Shown here: positions 7,927 to 16,851 of the stretch, in pieces
How positions within the stretch are numbered: the first letter of the stretch is position 1
Layout: every line of letters starts with the position of its first letter
Assembly (NCBI GenBank): GCA_022572725.1
Contig: JACZVJ010000007.1
Coordinates: 1-49,732, forward strand
Length of the DNA stretch: 49,732 nucleotides
Direction of reading: 5' to 3'
Source of the DNA: Nitrospinota bacterium
GTDB taxonomy: Bacteria; Nitrospirota; Nitrospiria; Nitrospirales; UBA8639
Program-made: the position numbers and the translations under genes
The notes under the pieces: model-generated
Told to the model about the DNA's origin: nothing
Seen by the model: only the letters and a program-made list of their open reading frames with translations
Databases searched by the model: none

Positions 7927-10572
7927 ATGGCGTTGAGTGCAAATGACCTTCGAGAGTCTTTTTTGGACTATTTTGGGCGGAACGGTCACACCACAGTTCC
8001 CAGCGCTCCGTTGATTCCTCAGGCTGATCCCACCCTCCTGTTCACCAATGCGGGCATGAATCAGTTCAAACGGGTTTTCCTTGGGGAGGATACCTTCTCA
8101 TACACGCGCGCGGTGTCCGTGCAAAAGTGTATGCGGGCGGGGGGTAAGCATAATGATTTGGAAAATGTGGGATACACCCGGCGGCACCATACGTTTTTTG
8201 AGATGTTGGGGAACTTCTCTTTCGGAGATTACTTTAAGGAGGAAGCCATTCGGTTTGGGTGGGAATATTTGACTAAAACCTTGAAGCTGCCCGCAGACCG
8301 ACTGTGGATCACAGTCTATCGAGAGGATGATGAAGCGCATCGTCTTTGGGAACACGGGATGGGGGTTCCAGCCTCACGAATCGTGCGAATGGGTGAAAAA
8401 GATAATTTTTGGCAAATGGGGGATACCGGTCCCTGTGGTCCCTGCTCGGAAATCCTGATCGACCAAGGTCAGGAATTGTCTTGTGGCAAGCCGTCCTGCG
8501 CGGTGGGGTGTGATTGTGACCGGTACCTCGAAATCTGGAACCTCGTCTTTATGCAATATGATCGTGATGCGGCAGGGACACTACACCCTCTTCCCAAACC
8601 CAGTATCGACACCGGAATGGGCTTGGAACGGCTGGCCGCTCTGGTTCAAGGGGTGTCGAATAATTACGACAGTGACCTGTTTCTCCCCATTTTGTCCGTG
8701 ATTGGGGACCGGACCGGCCATCAATATGGAAATGAATCGCATACAGATCGCTCCATGCGAGTTATTGCCGACCACCTCCGTGCTATGACCTTCTTAATTG
8801 CCGATGGAATTTTGCCATCCAACGAAGGGCGGGGGTATGTGGTGCGACGAATTCTTCGCCGAGCTTCCCGGCACGGCCGGTTGCTAGGCACCCACGACCC
8901 CTTTTTGTATGAATTGACCGGCTCTGTCGTCAGCCAAATGGGAAACGTGTACCCCGAGTTACGGGAGGCTTCCTCTGTGATTGGGGAAGCGGTTCAGGGG
9001 GAAGAGGAGCGATTCATTGGTACTTTGGATCAGGGGCTTCCCATTTTGAACTCGATGGTGTCGGAGGCTAAGACCGAGGGTCGTGCCTCCCTGGATGGGG
9101 AAAGCGTGTTCAAGCTGTATGATACGTATGGGTTTCCACTTGATCTCATCGAAGAGGCTGCCAGGGAACAGGGACTCCTCACTGATCTGGAAGGTTTTCA
9201 ACGGGCGCTTGAAACCCAGCGGGAGCGAGCAAGGAGGTCTGCCTCGTTTGGATTGACGCCGGACGATCCGGTTATTTCAGGAATGACCAAGGAAGTCGGA
9301 GCGACGCGGTTCATTGGGTACCAGACGCTTGAAGGGGAAAGCCTTGTCCAGGCCATTCTGAAAGGGAAGCGGTTGGTCCAGGAAGCTGTTGAGGGCGAGG
9401 AGGTCGAGTTGGTCCTTGAGGCCACTCCGTTTTACCCGGAAGGAGGGGGCCAGGTTGGGGATCAAGGGGTGATGGTTGGCCCCAGAGGGCGATTTCAAGT
9501 TCGGGCTACCAGCAAAGCCGGTGGTGACGTCGTGTTTCATAAAGGGGTCGTCCTGTCCGGGGGGGTGCGCAAAGGTGACCACTTGAAGGTGGCCGTGAAT
9601 TCAACAACTCGGCAGGATGCTGCTCGAAATCATACCGCCACTCATCTGGCTCATGCTGCCCTTCGGGAAATTTTGGGGCCGCATGTCAAACAATATGGGT
9701 CCTTGGTGGCGCCCAACCGACTGCGGTTTGATTTTGCTCATTTCAAGCCTCTCTCTTCGGGGGAGGTTGAAGAGATTGAATCACTGGTGAATTCCCAAGT
9801 TCGCGAGAATACAGCTGTTCAAACAGAGGTGATGGAGCTTCAAGCGGCGATGAATTCCGGAGCCCTCGCTTTTTTTGATGATAAATACGAGAGCCAGGTC
9901 AGGGTCGTTGAAATTGGCACCTTCAGCAAGGAGTTGTGTGGCGGGACCCATTGTCGGCAAACGGGGCAAATTGGCCTGTTTCGGATTGTTTCGGAAGGAG
10001 GGGTTGCGGCTGGAGTCAGGCGAATTGAAGCTCTCACGGGGGTTGGGGCGTTGGACCAAGGCCGGAAAGTGGAATCCGAGATTCGGGAATTAGCTGAGCT
10101 TTTGAAAACCAGTCCTGCGGAATTGGTCCCAAAAACACGGAAATTATTGTCCTTGTTAAAGGAAAAAGAGCGCGAGCTTGAACAGCTGAAGTTGAAGATG
10201 GTTGATCGGGATTCGGAGGAGGGCCAAACGCAGATTCGCGCGATTAATGAAATCCAGGTACATGCTCAGCGAGTGGAAGGCTTTACGATGCAGGAGCTGA
10301 GGTTGCTATCGGATAAGGTGCGACCCAAAATCCCTCAGGGTGTCATTGCGCTGGGATCCGCTAAAGATGGAAAAGTCTCGATATTGGTCATTGTGACCAA
10401 GGATTTGACTCAACGGATCAAAGCCGGTGATCTCGCGAAAGAAATGGCCTTGGAAGTTGGAGGTTCGGGTGGGGGGCGAGCAGATATGGCACAGGCGGGG
10501 GGGAAGTTCCCGGAGCGACTTGAATCGGCATTGGAAAAGGTTTTTTCTTTAGTTGAATCGCGCCTGACCTGA
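7927..10572 (+). CDS. alaS: Alanine--tRNA ligase
   Basis: Class II synthetase that charges tRNA-Ala and edits Ser/Gly mischarging. The catalytic N-terminal domain has FLDYFGRNGHT, LLFTNAGMNQFK, RRHHTFFEMLGNFSFGDYF and DTGMGLERLAAL. The editing domain carries RNHTATHLAHAALR (HxxxH) and the CGGTH zinc motif in FSKELCGGTHCRQTG. The C-terminal coiled coil and DHHA1 domain end in GGGRADMAQAGGKFPERL. Length (about 881 aa) is normal. The ATG at 7927 is chosen because MALSANDLRESFLDYF matches the usual family start; a GTG at 7903 would add eight unrelated residues. GGAGAGGA lies upstream, but at a rather long spacing. Confidence 0.97.
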   Translation: MALSANDLRESFLDYFGRNGHTTVPSAPLIPQADPTLLFTNAGMNQFKRVFLGEDTFSYTRAVSVQKCMRAGGKHNDLENVGYTRRHHTFFEMLGNFSFGDYFKEEAIRFGWEYLTKTLKLPADRLWITVYREDDEAHRLWEHGMGVPASRIVRMGEKDNFWQMGDTGPCGPCSEILIDQGQELSCGKPSCAVGCDCDRYLEIWNLVFMQYDRDAAGTLHPLPKPSIDTGMGLERLAALVQGVSNNYDSDLFLPILSVIGDRTGHQYGNESHTDRSMRVIADHLRAMTFLIADGILPSNEGRGYVVRRILRRASRHGRLLGTHDPFLYELTGSVVSQMGNVYPELREASSVIGEAVQGEEERFIGTLDQGLPILNSMVSEAKTEGRASLDGESVFKLYDTYGFPLDLIEEAAREQGLLTDLEGFQRALETQRERARRSASFGLTPDDPVISGMTKEVGATRFIGYQTLEGESLVQAILKGKRLVQEAVEGEEVELVLEATPFYPEGGGQVGDQGVMVGPRGRFQVRATSKAGGDVVFHKGVVLSGGVRKGDHLKVAVNSTTRQDAARNHTATHLAHAALREILGPHVKQYGSLVAPNRLRFDFAHFKPLSSGEVEEIESLVNSQVRENTAVQTEVMELQAAMNSGALAFFDDKYESQVRVVEIGTFSKELCGGTHCRQTGQIGLFRIVSEGGVAAGVRRIEALTGVGALDQGRKVESEIRELAELLKTSPAELVPKTRKLLSLLKEKERELEQLKLKMVDRDSEEGQTQIRAINEIQVHAQRVEGFTMQELRLLSDKVRPKIPQGVIALGSAKDGKVSILVIVTKDLTQRIKAGDLAKEMALEVGGSGGGRADMAQAGGKFPERLESALEKVFSLVESRLT

Positions 10573-10792
10573 ATAACCTTTTTCCGCAAAAGATAGACAA
10601 GACTCTTGGAATTCACCAGAACCTCCCCTTCTTTCACCTTCTAGAGAAGCCTGTGGTCCACTTTCGTCAAGCGATTCTTCAGCCATCAGTTTACGGGCGT
10701 TGCGTCCGAACATTTAACTTACAATGCACGGAGTCCCGAATGGCCCTATACGTAAAGCAGGTTTTTGGGGCCACGCTTTTGGGAGAGGGTGA

Positions 10793-11797
10793 ATGAAAAA
10801 AGGACTTATTATTTTCATTGTTTGTGCAGTGGTAGGTGGAGTCATAGGCTATACATCTCTGTCCCTGCTTGAGCCTACTGGAAATCCACAGGTCCGTCAG
10901 ATCCTTGATATCCCTGAAGGGGCCTCTTTTTCTGAGGTGGCTCAAACCCTCCACGAACACCATCTTATTAGAAGCATGGAGGCCTTTTTGTGGCTGGGGC
11001 GCCTGACTGGTGCGGAGAGGAAAATTATCCCTGGGGAGTATGAATTCCGTGGGGGAATGAAGCCCTCGGACATCTTGGCCAAAATCGTCAATGGCGAGGT
11101 GGTGCAATACGTTGTGATGATTCCCGAGGGATTTTCTGTCGTTCAGATTGCGGACCTCCTTCACCACAAAGGATTAGCTGACCGGGAGGAATTTCTCCGG
11201 GTGGTCCAGAATCCCGAGGTGATTCGTGGATTTAATCTTCAGGTTCCCCACCTGGAGGGGTACCTGTTTCCCGACACGTACCATTTTCCCAGGAACCTGA
11301 AGACTGAAACGATCGTCCGTACTATGGTTGACCGATTGAGGCAGGCCTTAACCCCACGGCTCCTCTCCCGAGCCGCAGAGCTAGGACTGTCGGTTCACGA
11401 GGTGCTGACGCTGGCCTCGGTGGTTGAAAAGGAGACGGGACAGCCAGAAGAGCGGGGGCTCATTTCCGGTGTGTTCCATAATCGACTGAAAAGAAAAATC
11501 CCCCTTCAGAGTGATCCTACTGTGATCTACGCGTTAAAAGTCTTTGATGGAAATTTGAGAAAGAAGGATTTAGGTGTTGACAGCCCATACAATACCTACC
11601 GGGTTCGGGGACTTCCCCCCGGGCCAATTGCGAATCCAGGTGCAGAGGCTATAGAAGCGGCCTTATACCCTGTCCACACGCACTTTCTGTATTTTGTGGC
11701 TCGAAATGATGGAAGCCATAAGTTCTCCGCCACTTTGAGGGAGCATAATCACGCTGTCCGGAAGTACCAGCTCTCTCGGGCCCGTCGTTCCTCGTAA
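10793..11797 (+). CDS. mltG: Endolytic murein transglycosylase MltG (YceG-like)
   Basis: Membrane-anchored lytic transglycosylase that cuts nascent glycan strands and may end their elongation. It has one N-terminal membrane segment (GLIIFIVCAVVGGVIGYT, residues 4-21), a LysM-like module (ILDIPEGASFSEVAQTL, then MIPEGFSVVQIADLLHHKG) and the catalytic YceG domain: HLEGYLFPDTYHF, ASVVEKETG with the catalytic Glu, FHNRL, LQSDPTVIYAL and SPYNTYRVRGLPPGPIANPG. Length 334 aa is normal. AGAGGGTGA precedes the ATG. The 220 bases between alaS and this gene hold no gene; ruvX, often found here, is absent. Confidence 0.95.
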   Translation: MKKGLIIFIVCAVVGGVIGYTSLSLLEPTGNPQVRQILDIPEGASFSEVAQTLHEHHLIRSMEAFLWLGRLTGAERKIIPGEYEFRGGMKPSDILAKIVNGEVVQYVVMIPEGFSVVQIADLLHHKGLADREEFLRVVQNPEVIRGFNLQVPHLEGYLFPDTYHFPRNLKTETIVRTMVDRLRQALTPRLLSRAAELGLSVHEVLTLASVVEKETGQPEERGLISGVFHNRLKRKIPLQSDPTVIYALKVFDGNLRKKDLGVDSPYNTYRVRGLPPGPIANPGAEAIEAALYPVHTHFLYFVARNDGSHKFSATLREHNHAVRKYQLSRARRSS

Positions 11798-11802
11798 ACC
11801 CC

Positions 11803-12279
11803 ATGTCGATGTCTTTTGAGGAAAAGCTGACCGCACTTGGGATAGTTTTGCCCTCGCCTCCAAAACCCGTGGCCACCTATATTCCTGCTTCACAGGCCGG
11901 GGATCTCTTGTTTGTCAGCGGGGTTCTTCCGATTCGAGATGGACAGTTGGTGGTCAGCGGAAAACTTGGTGAGGAATTGACCGTGGAAAACGGGTATGAA
12001 GCAGCTAAATTGACCTTGCTGAACGCTTTGGCCATCGTCCGGCAAGAGTTAGGGTCCTTGAACCGGGTTAAAAAAATCGTCCGTATGACGGGGCATGTGG
12101 CCTCGGGAGTTGGTTTTGCGGACCAACCGGCTGTGTTAAACGGGGCATCGGATTTGTTGGTCGAGCTCTTTGGTGAGGCCGGTCGACATGCTCGGCTCGC
12201 GCTTGGTGCTGCAGAGTTACCGCTCCATGCTCCTATTGAAATTGAGCTCATTGTCCAGGTGCAGCAAGAAGATTCTTAA
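11803..12279 (+). CDS. RidA/YjgF-family protein
   Basis: Small trimeric chorismate-mutase-fold protein of the Rid superfamily. The longer subgroup (158 aa) is recognisable by YIPASQAGDLLFVSGVLP in the first third, VRMTGHVAS in the middle and the C-terminal signature HARLALGAAELPLHAPIEIE. The Arg in HAR matches the substrate-binding arginine of RidA, which hydrolyses reactive enamine/imine intermediates of PLP enzymes. Whether this subgroup has that activity is unclear. It begins 5 bases after mltG and is followed at 5 bases by the next gene, so it is in the same operon. The product is cytosolic. Confidence 0.88.
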   Translation: MSMSFEEKLTALGIVLPSPPKPVATYIPASQAGDLLFVSGVLPIRDGQLVVSGKLGEELTVENGYEAAKLTLLNALAIVRQELGSLNRVKKIVRMTGHVASGVGFADQPAVLNGASDLLVELFGEAGRHARLALGAAELPLHAPIEIELIVQVQQEDS

Positions 12280-12283
12280 CACA

Positions 12284-13192
12284 ATGGGAAGAAGGAATTT
12301 CATTCTTGGCATTCTTGCCACCCTCGTCATGTGCTGGGGGCAGGTGACTTGGGCCGAAGTTCGGCTTTTGAAGGGCCGGGAAGCCCGAGCCCTTCGTAGT
12401 GCCAAAACCATTTATGTGGACGTCACTGCCTCTACCTGGAAAACCCGGGGGAGACTCCTGTACGACATTGAAGGATCGGTTCGTGTGAAATTGGCCTCCG
12501 TTGGACTTACAGTGGTTCGCACGAGCCAGGAACCTCATTCGTTGACGCTTTTCGTCAATTATCGGGAGGAGCGTGGAGAACCATACGGGGCTAATCAATT
12601 CGGAACGGTGATGACGGGTGATTTTCGGGTTGACCACCACACGGCTGGTCCCGTTTTTGAAGTCACTGTTCAAGAAACCTCCCATCCCACTATTTCGGGA
12701 ACACCACCTTATTTGGATGCGTTACAGAATTTTCAGACAAACCCCTATTATTATTTCTTGGGTGACCTTATTTGGTGGCGGATGCAGAAGAATCATGAGG
12801 CCCATACGGTTTTCATTGAGGCCTTAAAGGAAAAAGTGGCCGCTGGCCAGGCCGATCGGATGGCCGACCCGTCCTTAGCCCGTTTTAAGAAGCCGGATCA
12901 TTACATGATACCTTCCCAGGAACTCTATATCCCGATTGCCATTAGGCGAACCGTTGCGGAGTTGGTGCACGCTAAGGATCCGCGCCTCGTGCCGGTCCTT
13001 TTTGATCTTGTGGAGTACCCTGATGTGTACGTTCGGGTTCAGGCTGTCAAAGCTTTGGGATCCTTTCAAGCTGTTGAGTCCCTCGCTCTCCTTCAAAATC
13101 TAATTTCTAACGATCCAGATATTGAGGTCCGTCAAGCCGCCGAGGCCGTTTTGGAGGCCTTCACGACCACCCCTTCTCCGAGCCCCCCGTAG
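12284..13192 (+). CDS. Exported HEAT-repeat protein
   Basis: The start at 12284 gives a typical signal peptide (RRNFILGILATLVMCWGQVTWA, cleavage before EVRLL; a Tat-like RR is present but no full Tat motif). A longer upstream frame only overlaps the previous gene. The middle (residues about 30-190) is a mixed domain with a conserved-looking block SAKTIYVDVTAS and a region rich in Tyr (NPYYYFLGDLIWW). The C-terminal third consists of two HEAT-type helical repeats (AIRRTVAELVHAKDPRLVPVL; VRVQAVKALGSFQAVESL; VRQAAEAVLEAF) that usually mediate protein contacts. It ends in a Pro/Ser tail. The family is not otherwise recognised. Confidence 0.78.
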   Translation: MGRRNFILGILATLVMCWGQVTWAEVRLLKGREARALRSAKTIYVDVTASTWKTRGRLLYDIEGSVRVKLASVGLTVVRTSQEPHSLTLFVNYREERGEPYGANQFGTVMTGDFRVDHHTAGPVFEVTVQETSHPTISGTPPYLDALQNFQTNPYYYFLGDLIWWRMQKNHEAHTVFIEALKEKVAAGQADRMADPSLARFKKPDHYMIPSQELYIPIAIRRTVAELVHAKDPRLVPVLFDLVEYPDVYVRVQAVKALGSFQAVESLALLQNLISNDPDIEVRQAAEAVLEAFTTTPSPSPP

Positions 13193-13200
13193 TCCTTTGG

Positions 13201-13230
13201 TTGACAAAAAAAAAGATGCCTTGTTACAGT
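13201..13230 (+). promoter_or_regulatory. Strong sigma70-type promoter for the IPT/TIG gene
   Basis: A perfect -35 TTGACA (13201-13206), an A-rich 18-base spacer and -10 TACAGT (13225-13230). It lies just after the HEAT-protein stop and implies an untranslated leader of about 140 bases before the start at 13380. Confidence 0.6.
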
Positions 13231-13379
13231 GCATGAAGGGGAGGTGGACTACGTTGCCGTGAGTGGTTCACCCGTTGTGCCACCCGCTAGCCAGCCGTGA
13301 GTTCCTCGGTTCCTCCTCCACGAATTACTCCCGTTACGTCCGGTATTTTTGTATGACAACACGGAAAGGTATTCCCTCT

Positions 13380-15053
13380 ATGCATGGGACTCATTGGTTC
13401 TCTTTCGCACTTTTTGTCTTAAGCCTTGGCTGGTCAACGCCTGCTTGGCCGGAGCTGTTTCCCGAAGCCGGTCCCCCTGGAATGACGGTCACGGTGGGGG
13501 GAGCGGATTTTGGGGAGTTCGAATCCACCGAGGTCAATCGAGTGGAGTTTGATGGGGTTCCTGCACTCATCCAATTATGGGAACCCGATATGGTCATGGT
13601 GAAAGTCCCCCTTGCCGCCAAAACAGGGAAAGTCCTGGTGATTAGTGGTGGGAAAAGGGTTGAAGTTGGGGAATTTTCCCTAAGGAAGGTTCAGATTACT
13701 AGACTCGTGCCTCCCAAGGCTGAGCCTGGGTCTGTGCTTGTGATTGAGGGGGAGAACTTTGGCAATACTGCGGGATCCCGAGATCCGAATACCATGTTTG
13801 GGGTGAATCAGGTGTTGGTGAATGGAATTCTCGCCCAAGTTCAGAGGTGGCGTCCAACCAAAATTGAAGTTCTGATTCCAGCCAATGCTACTTCGGGGGA
13901 GGTGGTGGTGCAACTTGCATCCTCAGACCCCTTGCCCGATGGCTCCTGTTGCGCCCCTGTCGATTATGCGGTGAGTAATCCCTTGAGACTAGAACTCATC
14001 CCCCATATTGACTTTCAACCCACCCACGGACCGATAGGGAGCAAGGTAGTCCTGAGCGGGCAGGATTTCGGAAAGGAAAAACCCGCCGGTCATGCGGTTT
14101 TTTTTAATGGGCACCCGGCGACAATCGGGGAGTGGTCTCAGCGCATCATTGTGGTCCATGTGCCTTTGAGTGCAACAAGCGGTCCGCTGACTTTGCTGCA
14201 GAATGGCCGTGAGCGTGATCTCGGCCGGTTTACAGTGGTGGAAAGCCAGGTGAAGGACGTGTTTCCTCTCCAGGGTCCTATCGGAACCATGATTCGCATC
14301 AAAGGGAAACATTTCGGCGTCTATTCGGAGAGCGGGTCTACAGCGTACTTTGCGGACTTTAACACCGGGGAAAATGCGGTGGAAATTGGGGGCGTTCCTG
14401 GTGTGATTCACCGGTGGCAAGATGACGAAATCAACGTTTGGGTTCCTTTTAGCGCCAAAAGCGGGCCTATTGTGCTTAAGCGGGGTGCCACTATTCCCAA
14501 ATCAGATGGGACTTGCTGCGCCCGCCAAGGTGTGGTGAGCGTGGAAGTGGGCTCCTTTACGGTCCAAACCCTAAAAGTGACCTCCTATTCCCCAACCTCT
14601 GCGGGGTTGGACGAAATCGTGACCATCAAGGGGTCCGGCTTTGGAGATTTTCTTAAAACCGCCGAGCCTACACGGTTTAGCTTGGTTCAAAAGGCCCATG
14701 TTTGGAAGAATTATCGTCTAGGTGCTGATGTTTCACGGAGCGAGGTGTTAATCAACGGATCTGCGGTTCAAGTGGTTTCCTGGACGGATACAGAAATCCA
14801 GGTTCGGGTTCCGAGAAGGCATGTATTTGGATTTGGGTTCCCGGGTGGATTTGCTTTGGATCCAACCATCGGGGAACTCGTCGTCCGGCGTGGTTCCTGG
14901 GATTTGTTGGAGAATGGAAAATGCTGTGCGCCCAAGCAGTGGGTCAGCGCGGTGGCCGGTCCGTTTACCATTTTGCGTCGAGGGTTACCGGACCCTGACT
15001 ATTTTAATGATCCTAACCCTCGAGAGCCTGGACACTATCCATTCGGTGATTAA
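13380..15053 (+). CDS. Exported IPT/TIG-domain protein with repeated GxCCA motifs
   Basis: The start at 13380 is chosen for its signal peptide (THWFSFALFVLSLGWSTPAWP) and the GGAAAGG about 10 bases upstream. The mature protein is a string of five immunoglobulin-like IPT/TIG domains. Each begins with a P-x-x-G-P/A-x-G-x-x-V-x-I-x-G-x-x-F-G pattern (for example AEPGSVLVIEGENFG, GPIGSKVVLSGQDFG, GPIGTMIRIKGKHFG, GLDEIVTIKGSGFG) and ends in a W-x-x-x-x-I-x-V-x-V-P strand. Three domains insert an Asp/Asn-Gly-x-Cys-Cys-Ala motif (DGSCCAP, DGTCCAR, NGKCCAP). Vicinal cysteines like these are unusual and might form a strained disulfide or bind metal. A cell-surface or periplasmic adhesion/scaffold role is inferred. 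Confidence 0.85.
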   Translation: MHGTHWFSFALFVLSLGWSTPAWPELFPEAGPPGMTVTVGGADFGEFESTEVNRVEFDGVPALIQLWEPDMVMVKVPLAAKTGKVLVISGGKRVEVGEFSLRKVQITRLVPPKAEPGSVLVIEGENFGNTAGSRDPNTMFGVNQVLVNGILAQVQRWRPTKIEVLIPANATSGEVVVQLASSDPLPDGSCCAPVDYAVSNPLRLELIPHIDFQPTHGPIGSKVVLSGQDFGKEKPAGHAVFFNGHPATIGEWSQRIIVVHVPLSATSGPLTLLQNGRERDLGRFTVVESQVKDVFPLQGPIGTMIRIKGKHFGVYSESGSTAYFADFNTGENAVEIGGVPGVIHRWQDDEINVWVPFSAKSGPIVLKRGATIPKSDGTCCARQGVVSVEVGSFTVQTLKVTSYSPTSAGLDEIVTIKGSGFGDFLKTAEPTRFSLVQKAHVWKNYRLGADVSRSEVLINGSAVQVVSWTDTEIQVRVPRRHVFGFGFPGGFALDPTIGELVVRRGSWDLLENGKCCAPKQWVSAVAGPFTILRRGLPDPDYFNDPNPREPGHYPFGD

Positions 15054-15059
15054 ACAGCA

Positions 15060-16058
15060 TTGACAGTGAATTCCTCTCCACTTGGCTCCCTCGGGATTGC
15101 GGCCTGGGTGCTCGGGCTATCCTTAGCGGGATGGCTTTCCCTTCCGGAAACCCTCCAGGCCACTGATTTCATCCTGACATCTTCTGAGCAGCAGAGCGGC
15201 ACAAAAGTGACGCTTTTGGACACCTTTTTCCTCAATTCAGAAAGAGGTTGGACGGTAGGGGCCGGGGGAACGATCCTTCATACACAAGATGGAGGAAAAA
15301 CCTGGAAGTCTGTTCCCCGTCGAACTAATGCCTTACTGACTGGCGTCTTCTTTGCGAGTAACGATCAAGGATGGGTGGTGGGGCAAAACGGAACCATTCT
15401 GCATTCCCAGGATGGGGGAAGGAAGTGGAGGCCTCAGGTGAGTGGAACGGCCTCGGCTCTGTTCGGTCTCTTTTTTTTCGATCCGTCCCATGGCTGGACT
15501 GTTGGTACTCGAGGAACCATTCTGCGAACCGTAGATGGTGGGCGCATCTGGGAAGACCAACACAGTGGAACGAGTGCGGATCTCTTCGGAATCCAATTTC
15601 TTGACCAACAGCAGGGCTGGGCCGTTGGTGCGCTTGGTGTCATTCTGGCAACTCGGGATGGTGGAGTACACTGGTCTCAGCAAAAAACGGACAGTTTCGC
15701 CACTTTTTTGGACGTGTTCTTAACGGATGGGCAGACCGGATGGGTCGTGGGGACCCAAGGAGCTATGTTTCACACGATTACCGGCGGTGAAAAATGGATT
15801 GATCGGACTCGTCCATGTGGATCACCTTGCATCAGGCCTGCCGATTTACTCAGAGTGCGTTTTACCAATCAGCAGTCGGGATGGGTTGTCGGAGAGCGGG
15901 GAGCCTTTCTCTACACATCTGATGCTGGGTTTACCTGGCTTGAGCCGGAATTGCCCAATCCTATTTCTCTTTATGGACTTGCCTTCCCCACTTCCCGTGA
16001 GGGATGGGCGGTTGGTGAGCAGGGTACCATCATCAAAATTATCGGGCCGCCTTCTTGA
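15060..16058 (+). CDS. YCF48-like seven-bladed propeller, exported
   Basis: A signal peptide (AAWVLGLSLAGWLSLPETLQA) is followed by seven copies of a GW-x-VG-x-x-G-T-I-L-x-T-x-D-G-G-x-x-W repeat (GWTVGAGGTILHTQDGG, GWVVGQNGTILHSQDGG, GWTVGTRGTILRTVDGG and four more). This is the signature of the YCF48/HCF136 photosystem II assembly-factor family and of BNR-type propellers. In non-photosynthetic bacteria these are exported scaffolds of unknown partner. It starts 6 bases after the IPT/TIG gene, probably as the second gene of that operon. The start codon is TTG at 15060 or GTG at 15066. Neither has a strong ribosome site, so coupling to the upstream gene is likely. Confidence 0.85.
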   Translation: MTVNSSPLGSLGIAAWVLGLSLAGWLSLPETLQATDFILTSSEQQSGTKVTLLDTFFLNSERGWTVGAGGTILHTQDGGKTWKSVPRRTNALLTGVFFASNDQGWVVGQNGTILHSQDGGRKWRPQVSGTASALFGLFFFDPSHGWTVGTRGTILRTVDGGRIWEDQHSGTSADLFGIQFLDQQQGWAVGALGVILATRDGGVHWSQQKTDSFATFLDVFLTDGQTGWVVGTQGAMFHTITGGEKWIDRTRPCGSPCIRPADLLRVRFTNQQSGWVVGERGAFLYTSDAGFTWLEPELPNPISLYGLAFPTSREGWAVGEQGTIIKIIGPPS

Positions 16059-16074
16059 AGGACTCTAACCGCGT

Positions 16075-16815
16075 TTATCTCAAGTATCCCAAACGGCTCT
16101 GTAAAATGCTGAGGGCGGCTAAAGCGGCGGTTTCTCCTCGCAATATATGGGGACCCAACGTGATGGGTTGAAAATTATTGTTCTGGGCTTCATCCAATTC
16201 TTCCTGAGTCCAGCCTCCCTCCGGTCCAACAGTCAAGACGATCCTCCCTAATGGATCGTTGGGGAGCCGAAGGGATGTAATCCCTTCCTTGTCCTCCCGT
16301 TCAATCAAAATGCTACTCAAGCAGGAAACCCGGTATTCTTTCCAAAACTCCGTCGTCGTGCGCGGCAAGACCACCTTGGGAATTTCCCACCGTTCGGACT
16401 GTTGGGCAGCCTCTTCCGCAATGTGTTGCCACCGCTCCTGATAGGCGAGTAGGTGGTTCATTTTTGGACGAACCACCACGCGAGCGGAAATCAACGGCAC
16501 AATAACTGACACACCAAGCTCTGTGGCTTTTTGAATGACCCAACTCATTCGCTGGCCCTTGAGAATGGCTTGCCCCAATACCAGGTTGTGTGCCAAGGGT
16601 GGGGGGCCGGTTTGTCTCTCGAGAATGGTGCCTACAAGGTGTCGGTCGCCGATTCGAGCAATTCGGATCACATAGCGTTGCCTCCGTTCATCCCCCACTC
16701 GAAGGATGTGTCCTTGTCGAATTCGCAAGCTCTTGTGCAAATGGCTAAACAGGGGTTCGTGAATGGAGAGAGTGTTATCCTGAATGGCGCTTGATTGGAT
16801 AAAGAAAACAGGCAT
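16075..16815 (-). CDS. rsmE: 16S rRNA (uracil-1498-N3)-methyltransferase
   Basis: SPOUT methyltransferase of normal length (246 aa). The N-terminal PUA-like domain contains HLHKSLRIRQGH and VGDERRQRY. The trefoil-knot domain has QKATELGVSVIVPL, AEEAAQQSER, LTVGPEGGWTQEE and LGPHILRGETAALAAL, the SAM-binding knot. It methylates U1498 in helix 44 of 16S rRNA. It lies 36 bases after dnaJ, a frequent neighbour. The bases before the ATG are pyrimidine-rich (CCTCC) with no SD, so translation may depend on coupling. The 3' end faces the YCF48 gene with only 16 bases between the two stops. Confidence 0.95.
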   Translation of the reverse strand: MPVFFIQSSAIQDNTLSIHEPLFSHLHKSLRIRQGHILRVGDERRQRYVIRIARIGDRHLVGTILERQTGPPPLAHNLVLGQAILKGQRMSWVIQKATELGVSVIVPLISARVVVRPKMNHLLAYQERWQHIAEEAAQQSERWEIPKVVLPRTTTEFWKEYRVSCLSSILIEREDKEGITSLRLPNDPLGRIVLTVGPEGGWTQEELDEAQNNNFQPITLGPHILRGETAALAALSILQSRLGYLR

Positions 16816-16851
16816 GGAGGACGGGAGGGGAGGTACGAAGAAAGGGGAAGG

